Positions 53,978 to 64,000 of a stretch of DNA of 64,000 bases are shown one piece after another. The notes below the pieces were generated by a model, which saw only the letters and a list, made by a program, of their open reading frames with translations, did no database searches and was not told the DNA's origin. Within the stretch, counting starts at the first letter, position 1, and every line of letters starts with the position of its first letter. The position numbers were made by a program, and so were the translations under genes. Origin of the DNA: Elymus sibiricus (lineage: Eukaryota; Streptophyta; Magnoliopsida; Poales; Poaceae); contig CM077667.1 of assembly GCA_039707655.1 (NCBI GenBank), positions 547,378,222 to 547,442,221 on the forward strand. The letters are read 5' to 3'.

Positions 53978-56713
53978 ATGACCTCTCTTTGTGAATTTCG
54001 CCCCAAAACCCTGTCACTGATGCTCCGGACACAAAGCTTGCATAAAAACTCATCCAAAATTACCTTTTCAAGCGACCGTGCAGTGGAATTATTTTCTTTA
54101 CAAACCATTTCAGACATTTCGCGTTCACAAACTTTTCTCAAAATAGGTCTACATATATGACCTCTCTTTGTGAATTTCGCCTCGAAACCCTGTGACTGAC
54201 GCTCCGGACCCAAAGCTTGCATAAAAACTCATCCAAAACTAACTTTTCAAGCGACCGTGCAGTGGAATTGTTTTCTTTACAAACCATTTCAGACATTTCG
54301 CGTTCACAAACTTTTCTCAAAATAGGTCTCCATATATGACCTCTCTTTGTGAATTTCGCCTCGAAACCCTGTCACTGACGCTACGGACCCAAAGCTTGCA
54401 TAAAAATTCATCGAAAATTAACTTTTCAAGCGACCATGCAGTGGAATTGTTTTCTTTACAAACCATTTCAGACATTTCGTGTTCACAAACTTTTCTGAAA
54501 ATTGTTTTCCATATATGACCTCTCTTTGTGAATTTCGCCCCGAAACCCTGTCACTGATGCTCCGGACCCAAAGCTTGCCTAAAAACTCATCCAAAACTAA
54601 CTTTTCAAGCGACCGTGCAGTGGAATTGTTTTCTTTACAAACCATTTCAGACATTTCGCGTTCACAAACTTTTCTCAAAATAGGTCTCCATATATGACCT
54701 CTCTTTGTGAATTTCGCCCCGAAACCCTGTCACTGACGCTACGGACCCAAAGCTTGCATAAAAATTCATCGAAAGTTAACTTTTCAAGCGACCGTGCAGT
54801 GGAATTGTTTTCTTTACAAACATTTCAGACTTTCGTGTTCACAAACTTTTCTCAAAATAGGTCTACATATATGACCTCTCTTTGTGAATTTCGCCTCGAA
54901 ACCCTGTGACTGACGCTCCGGACCCAAAGCTTGCATAAAAACTCATCCAAAACTAACATTTCAAGCGACCGTGCAGTGGAATTGTTTTCTTTACAAACGA
55001 TTTCAGACATTTCGCGTTCACAAGCTTTTCTCAAAATAGGTCTCCATATATGACCTCTCTTTGTGAATTTCGCCCCGAAACCTTGTCACTGTCGCTCCGG
55101 ACCCAAAGCTTGCATAAAAACTCATCCAAAACTAACTTTTCAAGCAACCGTGCAGTGGAATTGTTTTCTTTACAAACCATTTCAGACATTTCGTGTTCAC
55201 AAACTTTTCTCAAAATTGTTTTCCATATATGACCTCTCTTTGTGAATTTCGCCCCGAAACCCTGTCACTGATGCTCCGGACCCAAAGCTTGCCTAAAAAC
55301 TCATCCAAAACTAACTTTTCAAGCGACCGTGCAGTGGAATTGTTTTCTTTACAAACCATTTCAAACATTTCGCGTTCACAAACTTTTCTCAAAATAGTTC
55401 TCCATATATGACCTCTCTTTGTGAATTTCGCCCCGAAACCCTGTCACTGATGCTCCGGACCCAAAGCTTGCATAAAAACTCATCCAAAACTAACTTTTCA
55501 AGCGACTGTGCAGTGGAATTATTTTCTTTACAAACCATTTCAGACATTTCGCATTCACAAACTTTTCTCAAAATAGTTCTCCATATACCATTTCAGACAT
55601 TTCGCGTTCACAAACTTTTCTCAAAATAGGTCTCAATATATGACCTCTCTTTGTGAATTTCGCCCCGAAACCCTGTAACTGATGCTCCGGACCCAAAGCT
55701 TCCATAAAAACTCATCGAAAACTAACTTTTCAAGCGACCGTGTAGTGGAATTGTTTTCTTTACAAACCATTTCAGACATTTCGCGTTCACAAACTTTTCT
55801 CAAAATTGTTCTCCATATATGACCTCTCTTTGTGAATTTCGCCCCGAAACCCTGTCACTGATGCTCCGGACCCAAGGCTTGCATAAAAACTCATCCAAAA
55901 TTACCTTTGCAAGCGACCGTGCAGTGGAATTGTTTTCTTTACAAACCATTTCAGACATTTCGCGTTCACAAACTTTTCTCAAAATAGGTCTCCATATATG
56001 ACCTCTCTTTGTGAATTTCACCCCGAAACCCTGTCACTGACCCTCCGGACCCAAAGCTTGCATAAAAACTCATCCAAAACTAACTTTTCAAGCGACCGTG
56101 CAGTGGAATTATTTTCTTTACAAACTATTTCAGACATTTCGCGTTCACAAACTTTTCTCAAAATAGGGCTCCATATATGACCTCTCATTGTGAATTTCGC
56201 CCCGAAACCCTGTCACTGACGCTCCGGACCCAAAGCTTGCATAAAAACTCATCCAAAACTAACTTTTCAAGCGACCGTGCAGTGGAATTGTTTTCTTTAG
56301 AAACCATTTCAGACATTTCGCGTTCACAAACTTTTCTCAAAATAGGTCTCCATATATGACCTCTCTTTGTGAATTTCGCCCCAAAACCCTGTCACTGATG
56401 CTCCGGACACAAAGCTTGCATAAAAACTCATCCAAAATTACCTTTTCGAGCGACCATGTAGTGGAATTGTTTTCTGTACAGACAATTTCAGACATTTCGC
56501 GTTCACAAACTTTTCTCAAAATAGGTCTCCATATATGACCTCTCTTTGTGAATTTCGCCCCGAAACCCTGTCACTGACGCTCCGGACCAAAAGCTTGCAT
56601 AAAAACTCATCCAAAATTACCTTTTCAAGCGACCGTGGAGTGAAATTGTTTTCTTTACAAACCATTTCAGACATTTCGCGTTCACAAACTTTTCTCAAAA
56701 TAGGTCTCCATAT
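53978..56713 (+). repeat. 2.7-kb block, copy 1
   Basis: Fifteen monomers plus a 53-bp partial unit, with a 2-bp loss near 54820-54830 (ACAAACATTTCAGACTTTCG). Matches 60833-63568 at a constant offset of 6855 bp. Markers are CGCTACGGACC, AAATTCATCG, TTGCCTAAAAAC, AAAATTGTTTTCC, CAAGCAACCG and CTTCCATAAAAAC. Confidence 0.9.
55587..55639 (+). repeat. 53-bp partial monomer
   Basis: The sequence jumps from the monomer end (CTCCATAT) to position 127 (ACCATTTCAGAC), so positions 1-126 are missing. It ends in AGGTCTCAATAT. Confidence 0.93.
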
Positions 56714-57250
56714 ATGACCTCTCTTTGTGAATTTCGCCCCGAAACCCTGTGACTGACGCTCCGGACCGAAAGCTTGCATAAAAACTCATCCTAAACTAAC
56801 TTTTCAAGCGAAAGTGCACTGGAATTATTTTCTTTACAAACCATTTCAGACATTTCGCGTTCACAAACTTTTGTCTAAATAGGTCTCCATATATGACCTC
56901 TCTTTGTGAATTTCTCCCCGAAACCCTGTCACTGACGCTCCGGACCCAAAGCTTGCATAAAAACTCATCCAAAACTAACTTTTCAAGCGACCGTGCAGTG
57001 GAATTGTTTTCTTTACAAACCATTTCAGACATTTCGCGTTCACAAACTTTTCTCAAAACAGGTCTCCATATATGACCTCTCTTTGTGAATTTCGCTCCGA
57101 AACCCTGTCACTGACGCTCAGGACCCAAAGCTTGAATAAAAACTCATCCAAAATTACCTTTGCAAGCGACCGTGCAGTGGAATTGTTTTCTTTACAAACC
57201 ATTTCAGACATTTCGCGTTCACAAACTTTTCTCAAAATAGGTCTCCATAT
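56714..57250 (+). repeat. Three monomers between blocks
   Basis: The first is unusually altered (CATCCTAAACTAAC, GCGAAAGTGCACTGG, CTTTTGTCTAAATAGG). The next two have TTTCTCCCCG with AAAACAGGTC, and CTTGAATAAAA with GCTCAGGACCC, like 48249-48606 and 49502-49859. Confidence 0.85.
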
Positions 57251-58503
57251 ATGACCTCTCTTTGTGAATTTCGCCCCGAAACCCTGTCACTAACACTCCG
57301 GACCCAAAGCTTGCATAAATACTCATCCAAAACTAACTTTTCAAGCGACCGTGTAGTCGAATTGTTTTCTTTACAAACCATTTCAGACATTTCGCGTTCA
57401 CAAACTTTTCTCAAAATAGGTCTCCATATATTACATCCCTTTGTGAATTTCGCCCCGAAACCCTGTCACTAACGCTCCGTACCCAAAGCATGCATAAAAA
57501 CTCATCCAAAACTAACTTTTCAAGCGACTGTGCAGTGGAATTGTTTTCTTCACAAAACATTTCAGACATTTCGCGTTCACAAACTTTTCTCAAAATAGGT
57601 CTCCATATATGACCTCTCTTTGTGAATTTCGCCCTGAAACCCTGTCACTGATGCTCCGTACCCAAAGCTTGCATAAAAACTCATCCAAAATTACCTTTTC
57701 AAGCGACCGTGCAGTGGAATTGATTTCTTTACAAACCATTTCAGACATTTCGCGTTCACAAACTTTTCTCCAAATAGGTCTCCATATATGACCTCTCTTT
57801 GTGAATTTCGCCCCGAAACCCTGTCACTGACGCTCCGGACCCAAAGCTTGCATAAAAACTCATCCAAAACTAACTTTTCAAGCGACCATGCAGTGGAATT
57901 GTTTTCTTTACAAACCATTTCAGACATTTCGCGTTCACAAACTTTTCTCAAAATAGGTCTCCATATATGACCTCTCTTTGTGAATTTCGCCCCGAAACCC
58001 TGTCACTCACGCTCCGGACCCAAAGCTTGAATAAAAACTCATCCAAAATTACCTTTTCAAGCGACCGTGCAGTGGAATTGTTTTCTTTACAAACCATTTC
58101 AGACATTTCGCGTTCACAAACTTTTCTCAAAATAGGTCTCCATATATGACCTCTCTTTGTGAATTTCGCCCCGAAACCCTGTCACTAACACTCCGGACCC
58201 AAAGCTTGCATAAAAACTCATCCAAAACTAACTTTTCAAGCGACCGTGTAGTGGAATTGTTTTCTTTACAAACCATTTCCGACATTTCGCGTTCACAAAC
58301 TTTTCTCAAAATAGGTCTCCATATATTACATCCCTTTGTGAATTTCGCCCCGAAACCCTGTCACTAACGCTCCGTACCCAAAGCTTGCATAAAAACTCAT
58401 CCAAAACTAACTTTTCAAGCGACCGTGCAGTGGAATTGTTTTCTTCACAAACCATTTCAGACATTTCGCGTTCACAAACTTTTCTCAAAATAGGTCTCCA
58501 TAT
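57251..58503 (+). repeat. 7-monomer segment, copy 1 (1253 bp)
   Basis: Seven monomers. The first five recur at 58504-59398, offset 1253 bp. Markers are CTAACACTCC, CATAAATACTC, CATATATTACATCCC, AAAGCATGCAT, TTCTTCACAAAAC, CGCCCTGAAACC and CTCCAAATAGG. The unit at 58325 is a sister of 57430, five monomers away. Confidence 0.88.
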
Positions 58504-59398
58504 ATGACCTCTCTTTGTGAATTTCGCCCCGAAACCCTGTCACTAACACTCCGGACCCAAAGCTTGCATAAATACTCATCCAAAACTAACTTTTCAAGCG
58601 ACCGTGTAGTCGAATTGTTTTCTTTACAAACCATTTCAGACATTTCGCGTTCACAAACTTTTCTCAAAATAGGTCTCCATATATTACATCCCTTTGTGAA
58701 TTTCGCCCCGAAACCCTGTCACTAACGCTCCGTACCCAAAGCATGCATAAAAACTCATCCAAAACTAACTTTTCAAGCGACTGTGCAGTGGAATTGTTTT
58801 CTTCACAAAACATTTCAGACATTTCGCGTTCACAAACTTTTCTCAAAATAGGTCTCCATATATGACCTCTCTTTGTGAATTTCGCCCTGAAACCCTGTCA
58901 CTGATGCTCCGTACCCAAAGCTTGCATAAAAACTCATCCAAAATTACCTTTTCAAGCGACCGTGCAGTGGAATTGTTTTCTTTACAAACCATTTCGGACA
59001 TTTCGCGTTCACAAACTTTTCTCCAAATAGGTCTCCATATATGACCTCTCTTTGTGAATTTCGCCCCGAAACCCTGTCACTGACGCTCCGGACCAAAAGC
59101 TTGCATAAAAACTCATCCAAAACTAACTTTTCAAGCGACCATGCAGTGGAATTGTTTTCTTTACAAACCATTTCAGACATTTCGCGTTCACAAACTTTTC
59201 TCAAAATAGGTCTCCATATATGACCTCTCTTTGTGAATTTCGCCCCGAAACCCTGTCACTCACGCTCCGGACCCAAAGCTTGAATAAAAACTCATCCAAA
59301 ATTACCTTTGCAAGCGACCGTGCAGTGGAATTGTTTTCTTTACAAACCATTTTAGACATTTCGCGTTCACAAACTTTTCTCAAAATAGGTCTCCATAT
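58504..59398 (+). repeat. 7-monomer segment, partial copy 2
   Basis: Five monomers that repeat 57251-58145. The fifth (59220) has CCTTTGCAAGC instead of CCTTTTCAAGC. At 59399 the sequence switches to the segment known from 51829. Confidence 0.87.
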
Positions 59399-60653
59399 AT
59401 GACCTCTCTTTTTGTGAATTTCGCCCCGAAACCCTGTCACTAACGCTCCGGACCGAAAGCTTGCATAAAAACTCATCCAAAACTAACTTTTCAAGCGACC
59501 GTGTAGTGGAATTGTTTTCTTTACAAACCATTTCAGACATTTCGCGTTCACAAACTTTTCTCAAAATAGGTCTCCATATATGACCTCTCTTTGTGAATTT
59601 CGCCCCGAAACCCTGTCACTGACGCTCCGGACCCAAAGCCTGAATAAAAACTCATCCAAAATTACCTTTTCAAGCGACCGTGCAGTGGAATTGTTTTCTT
59701 TACAAACCATTTCAGACATTTCGCGTTCACAAACTTTTCTCAAAATAGGTCTCCATATATAACCTCTCTTTATGAATTTCGCCCCGAAACCCTGTCACTC
59801 ACGCTCCGGACCCAAAGCTTGAATAAAAACTCATCCAAAACTAATTTATCAAGCGACCATGCAGTGGAATTGTTTTCTGTACAAACAATTTCAGACATTT
59901 CGCGTTCACAAACTTTTCTCAAAATAGGTCTCCATATATGACCTCTCTTTGTGAATTTCGCCCCGAAACCCTGTCACTGTCGCTCCGGACCCAAAGCTTG
60001 CATAAAAACTCATCCAAAACTAACTTTTCAAGCGACCGTGCAGTGGAATTGTTTTCTTTACAAACCATTTCAGACATTTCGCGTTCACAAACTTTTCTCA
60101 AAATAGGTCTACATATATGACCTCTCTTTGTGAATTTCTCCCCGAAACCCTGTCACTGACGCTCCTGACCCAAAGCTTGAATAAAAACTCATCCAAAATT
60201 ACCTTTTCAAGCGACCGTGCAGTGGAATTGTTTTCTTTACAAACCATTTCAGACATTTGGCGTTCACAAACTTTTCTCAAAATAGGTCTCCATATATGAC
60301 CTCTCTTTGTGAATTTCGCTCCGAAACCCTGTCACTGACGCTCCTGACCCAAAACTTGCATAAAAACTCATCCAAAATTACCTTTTCAAGAGACCGTGCA
60401 GTGAAATTGTTTTCTTTACAAACCATTTCAGACATTTCGCGTTCACAAACATTTCTCAAATTAGGTCTCCATATATGACTTCTCTTTGTGAATTTCGCCC
60501 CGAAACCCTGTCACTGACGCTCCTGACCCAAAGCTTGCATAAAAACTCATCCAAAACTAACTTTTCAAGCGACCGTGCAGTGGAATTATTTTCTTTACAA
60601 ACCATTTCAGACATTTCGCGTTCACAAACTTTTCTCAAAATAGGGCTCCATAT
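59399..60653 (+). repeat. 7-monomer segment with 2-bp insertion, copy 2
   Basis: Repeats 51829-53083 at 7570 bp, including CTCTCTTTTTGTG. Private changes are AAAGCCTGAATAAAA near 59637, TATATAACC near 59757 and CACAAACATTTC near 60445. Confidence 0.88.
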
Positions 60654-60832
60654 ATGACCTCTCTTTGTGAATTTCGCCCCGAAACCCTGTCACTGACGCT
60701 CCGGACCCAAAGCTTGCATAAAAACTCATCCAAAACTAACTTTTCAAGCGACCGTGCAGTGGAATTGTTTTCTTTACAAACCATTTCAGACATTTCGCGT
60801 TCACAAACTTTTCTCAAAATAGGTCTCCATAT
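60654..60832 (+). repeat. Single consensus-type monomer between repeated segments
   Basis: One ordinary unit preceded by AGGGCTCC. In the other copy of this region the equivalent unit (53799) is preceded by the 4-monomer cassette. Confidence 0.85.
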
Positions 60833-63568
60833 ATGACCTCTCTTTGTGAATTTCGCCCCAAAACCCTGTCACTGATGCTCCGGACACAAAGCTTGCATAA
60901 AAACTCATCCAAAATTACCTTTTCAAGCGACCGTGCACTGGAATTATTTTCTTTACAAACCATTTCAGACATTTCGCGTTCACAAACTTTTCTCAAAATA
61001 GGTCTACATATATGACCTCTCTATGTGAATTTCGCCTCGAAACCCTGTGACTGACGCTCCGGACCCAAAGCTTGCATAAAAACTCATCCAAAACTAACTT
61101 TTCAAGCGACCGTGCAGTGGAATTGTTTTCTTTACAAACCATTTCAGACATTTCGCGTTCACAAACTTTTCTCAAAATAGGTCTCCATATATGACCTCTC
61201 TTTGTGAATTTCGCCCCGAAACCCTGTCACTGACGCTACGGACCCAAAGCTTGCATAAAAATTCATCGAAAATTAACTTTTCAAGCGACCATGCAGTGGA
61301 ATTGTTTTCTTTACAAACCATTTCAGACATTTCGTGTTCACAAACTTTTCTGAAAATTGTTTTCCATATATGACCTCTCTTTGTGAATTTCGCCCCGAAA
61401 CCCTGTCACTGATGCTCCGGACCCATAGCTTGCCTAAAAACTCATCCAAAACTAACTTTTCAAGCGACCGTGCAGTGGAATTGTTTTCTTTACAAACCAT
61501 TTCAGACATTTCGCGTTCACAAACTTTTCTCAAAATAGGTCTCCATATATGACCTCTCTTTGTGAATTTCGCCCCGAAACCCTGTCACTGACGCTACGGA
61601 CCCAAAGCTTGAATAAAAACTCATCCAAAATTAACTTTTCAAGCGACCGTGCAGTGGAATTGTTTTCTTTACAAACATTTCAGACTTTCGCGTTCACAAA
61701 CTTTTCTCAAAATAGGTCTACATATATGACCTCTCTTTGTGAATTTCGCCTCGAAACCCTGTGACTGACGCTCCGGACCCAAAGCTTGCATAAAAACTCA
61801 TCCAAAACTAACATTTCAAGCGACCGTGCAGTGGAATTGTTTTCTTTACAAACGATTTCAGACATTTCGCGTTCACAAACTTTTCTCAAAATAGGTCTCC
61901 ATATATGACCTCTCTTTGTGAATTTCGCCCCGAAACCTTGTCACTGTCGCTCCGGACCCAAAGCTTGCATAAAAACTCATCCAAAACTAACTTTTCAAGC
62001 AACCGTGCAGTGGAATTGTTTTCTTTACAAACCATTTCAGACATTTCGTGTTCACAAACTTTTCTCAAAATTGTTTTCCATATATGACCTCTCTTTGTGA
62101 ATTTCGCCCCGAAACCCTGTCACTGATGCTCCGGACCCAAAGCTTGCCTAAAAACTCATCCAAAACTAACTTTTCAAGCGACCGTGCAGTGGAATTGTTT
62201 TCTTTACAAACCATTTCAAACATTTCGCGTTCACAAACTTTTCTCAAAATAGTTCTCCATATATGACCTCTCTTTGTGAATTTCGCCCCGAAACCCTGTC
62301 ACTGATGCTCCGGACCCAAAGCTTGCATAAAAACTCATCCAAAACTAACTTTTCAAGCGACTGTGCAGTGGAATTATTTTCTTTACAAACCATTTCAGAC
62401 ATTTCGCATTCACAAACTTTTCTCAAAATAGTTCTCCATATACCATTTCAGACATTTCGCGTTCACAAACTTTTCTCAAAATAGGTCTCAATATATGACC
62501 TCTCTTTGTGAATTTCGCCCCGAAACCCTGTAAGTGATGCTCCGGACCCAAAGCTTCCATAAAAACTCATCGAAAACTAACTTTTCAAGCGACCGTGTAG
62601 TGGAATTGTTTTCTTTACAAACCATTTCAGACATTTCGCGTTCACAAACTTTTCTCAAAATTGTTCTCCATATATGACCTCTCTTTGTGAATTTCGCCCC
62701 GAAACCCTGTCACTGATGCTCCGGACCCAAAGCTTGCATAAAAACTCATCCAAAATTACCTTTGCAAGCGACCGTGCAGTGGAATTGTTTTCTTTACAAA
62801 CCATTTCAGACATTTCGCGTTCACAAACTTTTCTCAAAATAGGTCTCCATATATGACCTCTCTTTGTGAATTTCGCCCCGAAACCCTGTCACTGACCCTC
62901 CGGACCCAAAGCTTGCATAAAAACTCATCCAAAACTAACTTTTCAAGCGACCGTGCAGTGGAATTATTTTCTTTACAAACTATTTCAGACATTTCGCGTT
63001 CACAAACTTTTCTCAAAATAGGGCTCCATATATGACCTCTCTTTGTGAATTTCGCCCCGAAACCCTGTCACTGACGCTCCGGACCCAAAGCTTGCATAAA
63101 AACTCATCCAAAACTAACTTTTCTAGCGACCGTGCAGTGGAATTGTTTTCTTTACAAACCATTTCAGACATTTCGCGTTCACAAACTTTTCTCAAAATAG
63201 GTCTCCATATATGACCTCTCTTTGTGAATTTCGCCCCAAAACCCTGTCACTGATGCTCCGGACACAAAGCTTGCATAAAAACTCATCCAAAATTACCTTT
63301 TCGAGCGACCATGTAGTGGAATTGTTTTCTGTACAGACAATTTCAGACATTTCGCGTTCACAAACTTTTCTCAAAATAGGTCTCCATATATAACCTCTCT
63401 TTGTGAATTTCGCCCCGAAACCCTGTCACTGACGCTCCGGACCAAAAGCTTGCATAAAAACTCATCCAAAATTACCTTTTCAAGCGACCGTGGAGTGAAA
63501 TTGTTTTCTTTACAAACCATTTCAGACATTTCGCGTTCACAAACTTTTCTCAAAATAGGTCTCCATAT
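60833..63568 (+). repeat. 2.7-kb block, copy 2
   Basis: Repeats 53978-56713, including the 2-bp loss near 61675 and the 53-bp partial unit. It differs by scattered substitutions, for example ACCCATAGC near 61423, CTTGAATAAAA at 61609 where the other copy has CATAAAAATTC, TGTAAGTGATGC near 62529 and TTTTCTAGCG near 63120. Confidence 0.9.
62442..62494 (+). repeat. 53-bp partial monomer, second copy
   Basis: Same breakpoint and flanks as 55587-55639. Confidence 0.93.
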
Positions 63569-64000
63569 ATGACCTCTCTTTGTGAATTTCGCCCCGAAAC
63601 CCTGTGACTGACGCTCCGGACCGAAAGCTTGCATAAAAACTCATCCAAAACTAACTTTTCTAGCGACCGTGCAGTGGAATTGTTTTCTTTACAAACCATT
63701 TCAGACATTTCGCGTTCACAAACTTTTCTCAAAATAGGTCTCCATATATGACCTCTCTTTGTGAATTTCTCCCCGAAACCCTGTCACTGACGCTCCGGAC
63801 CCAAAGCTTGCATAAAAACTCATCCAAAACTAACTTTTCAAGCGACCGTGCAGTGGAATTGTTTTCTTTACAAACCATTTCAGACATTTCGCGTTCACAA
63901 ACTTTTCTCAAAATAGGTCTCCATATATGACCTCTCTTTGTGAATTTCGCCCCGAAACCCTGTCACTGACGCTACGGACCCAAAGCTTGCATAAAAATTC
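63569..64000 (+). repeat. Right edge of the window, still inside the array
   Basis: Two full monomers (63569 with TTTTCTAGCG, 63748 with TTTCTCCCCG) and 74 bp of a third with CGCTACGGACC and AAAAATTC, the type seen at 54336 and 61191. Confidence 0.93.

Larger units (their letters stand above)
1..64000 (+). repeat. 179-bp satellite array filling the window
   Basis: The same unit recurs every 179 bp across the whole window, always in the same orientation. Landmarks in every unit, in order, are the junction CATATATGACC, TTTCGCCCCGAAACCCTG, the TCCGGA palindrome, the HindIII site AAGCTT, CATAAAAACTCATCC, TTTTCAAGCGACCGTGCAG, TTTACAAACCATTTCAGAC, TTTCGCGTTCACAAAC and CTCAAAATAGGTCTC. I count 354 complete monomers, five 99-bp and two 53-bp partial units, and a cut unit at the right edge. 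Single-base to 6-bp indels explain the remaining length. No stretch above 300 bases is free of the repeat and none holds a gene. No transposon or inversion interrupts it. Both edges fall inside the array, so its full length is unknown. A (peri)centromeric role is inferred from unit length, HORs and purity. The family is not recognised. Confidence 0.98.
40374..64000 (+). repeat. Right domain of the array
   Basis: About 130 monomers with a different set of variants: CTTGAATAAAA, CCTTTGCAAGC, TTTCGCTCCG, GGAATTATTTTC, GTTCAGAAAC, AAAATTGTTCTCC, AAAACAGGTC and GCTCAGGACCC. I did not see CTTGAATAAAA or CCTTTGCAAGC in the left domain. HORs are shorter and patchier than on the left. The change is gradual between 40374 and 40911. 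Confidence 0.82.

Noticed and set aside
1..64000. Hundreds of 60-93 codon open frames on both strands, and longer ones of 115-174 codons
   Set aside because: They repeat with the 179-bp period. The longer ones arise only where 1-2 bp indels, partial units or lost stops join two frames. No codon bias, start signal or known domain is visible, and stops and frameshifts are tolerated.
1..64000. CRISPR array
   Set aside because: Units are 179 bp and contiguous. There are no short direct repeats with unique spacers of constant length, and no cas genes.
1..64000. CENP-B box in TTTCGCCCCGAAACCC
   Set aside because: Only the TTCG part fits. The required A and the CGGG half are absent on both strands.
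1..64000. Plant telomere heptamer AAACCCT inside each monomer
   Set aside because: It occurs once per monomer within GAAACCCTG and never in tandem. A single 7-bp match is not evidence for telomeric origin or for a plant.
1..64000. RNA polymerase III B box at GTTCACAAAC
   Set aside because: It resembles GTTCRANNC but has C at the required A, and no A box lies at the usual distance. No tRNA-like fold is seen.
1..64000. Ribosomal DNA spacer subrepeats
   Set aside because: No rRNA gene or promoter unit appears in 64 kb. Spacer subrepeat runs are normally far shorter. It remains only a remote alternative for the origin of the monomer.
1..64000. Bacterial or phage tandem-repeat protein gene
   Set aside because: 179 is not a multiple of three, so no frame runs through successive monomers. 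A repeat-protein gene would keep one frame.

Overview
The window is one uninterrupted head-to-tail satellite DNA array. A monomer of about 179 bp (roughly 42 % G+C) repeats from the first base to the last, always in the same orientation. Taking each monomer to start at the A of the ATGA at its junction, I count 354 full-length monomers starting between 6 and 63926, five partial units of 99 bp, two partial units of 53 bp, and a cut monomer at 63927-64000. Together with the short indels I could place, this accounts for the whole length exactly. I see no protein gene, RNA gene, transposon, CRISPR array or unique sequence. The 60-codon open frames that recur on both strands are a by-product of the repeat.

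This points to a eukaryotic nuclear genome, and most likely to a centromeric or pericentromeric array. The unit has nucleosome-plus-linker length (many plant centromere satellites and primate alpha satellite are 150-180 bp), the array has higher-order repeats (HORs), and no transposon interrupts it. I do not recognise the monomer, so I name neither a species nor a satellite family. Plant and animal origins both remain possible, and a subtelomeric or heterochromatic block is not excluded.

Layout, left domain (1 to about 40.4 kb): 1-2330 holds monomers related to the 22-26 kb region. 2331-12437 is built on a 13-monomer HOR of 2325 bp: one older rearranged copy, then three successive copies at 5464-7788, 7789-10113 and 10114-12437. 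12438-16054 is a mosaic with a 1093-bp block present twice and four 99-bp partial units. 16055-17486 is mixed. 17666-21783 is a 7/8-monomer HOR (1253/1432 bp). 21246-26965 is a 16-monomer block of 2860 bp present twice in tandem and almost identical. 26966-29826 and 29827-30720 are blocks that recur at 34656-37517 and 39480-40373. 31079-34121 repeats 18919-21962. 37518-39479 is a mosaic.

Layout, right domain (about 40.4 kb to the end): the monomers carry different diagnostic variants, such as TTGAATAAAA and CCTTTGCAAGC. HORs are shorter and more patchy, with repeated 7-monomer steps (1253 bp), a 4-monomer cassette present or absent between copies, and a 2.7-kb block at 53978-56713 that returns at 60833-63568 with a diagnostic 53-bp partial unit. 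Neither array edge lies in the window.

No genes act together here. What can be read is the recombination history: layered amplification by unequal exchange or conversion, with 7-monomer and 13- to 16-monomer steps, and variants that often look like decay of methylated CpG. All comparisons were made by eye and from offsets between repeated landmarks. Identity values and a full self-alignment were not computed.
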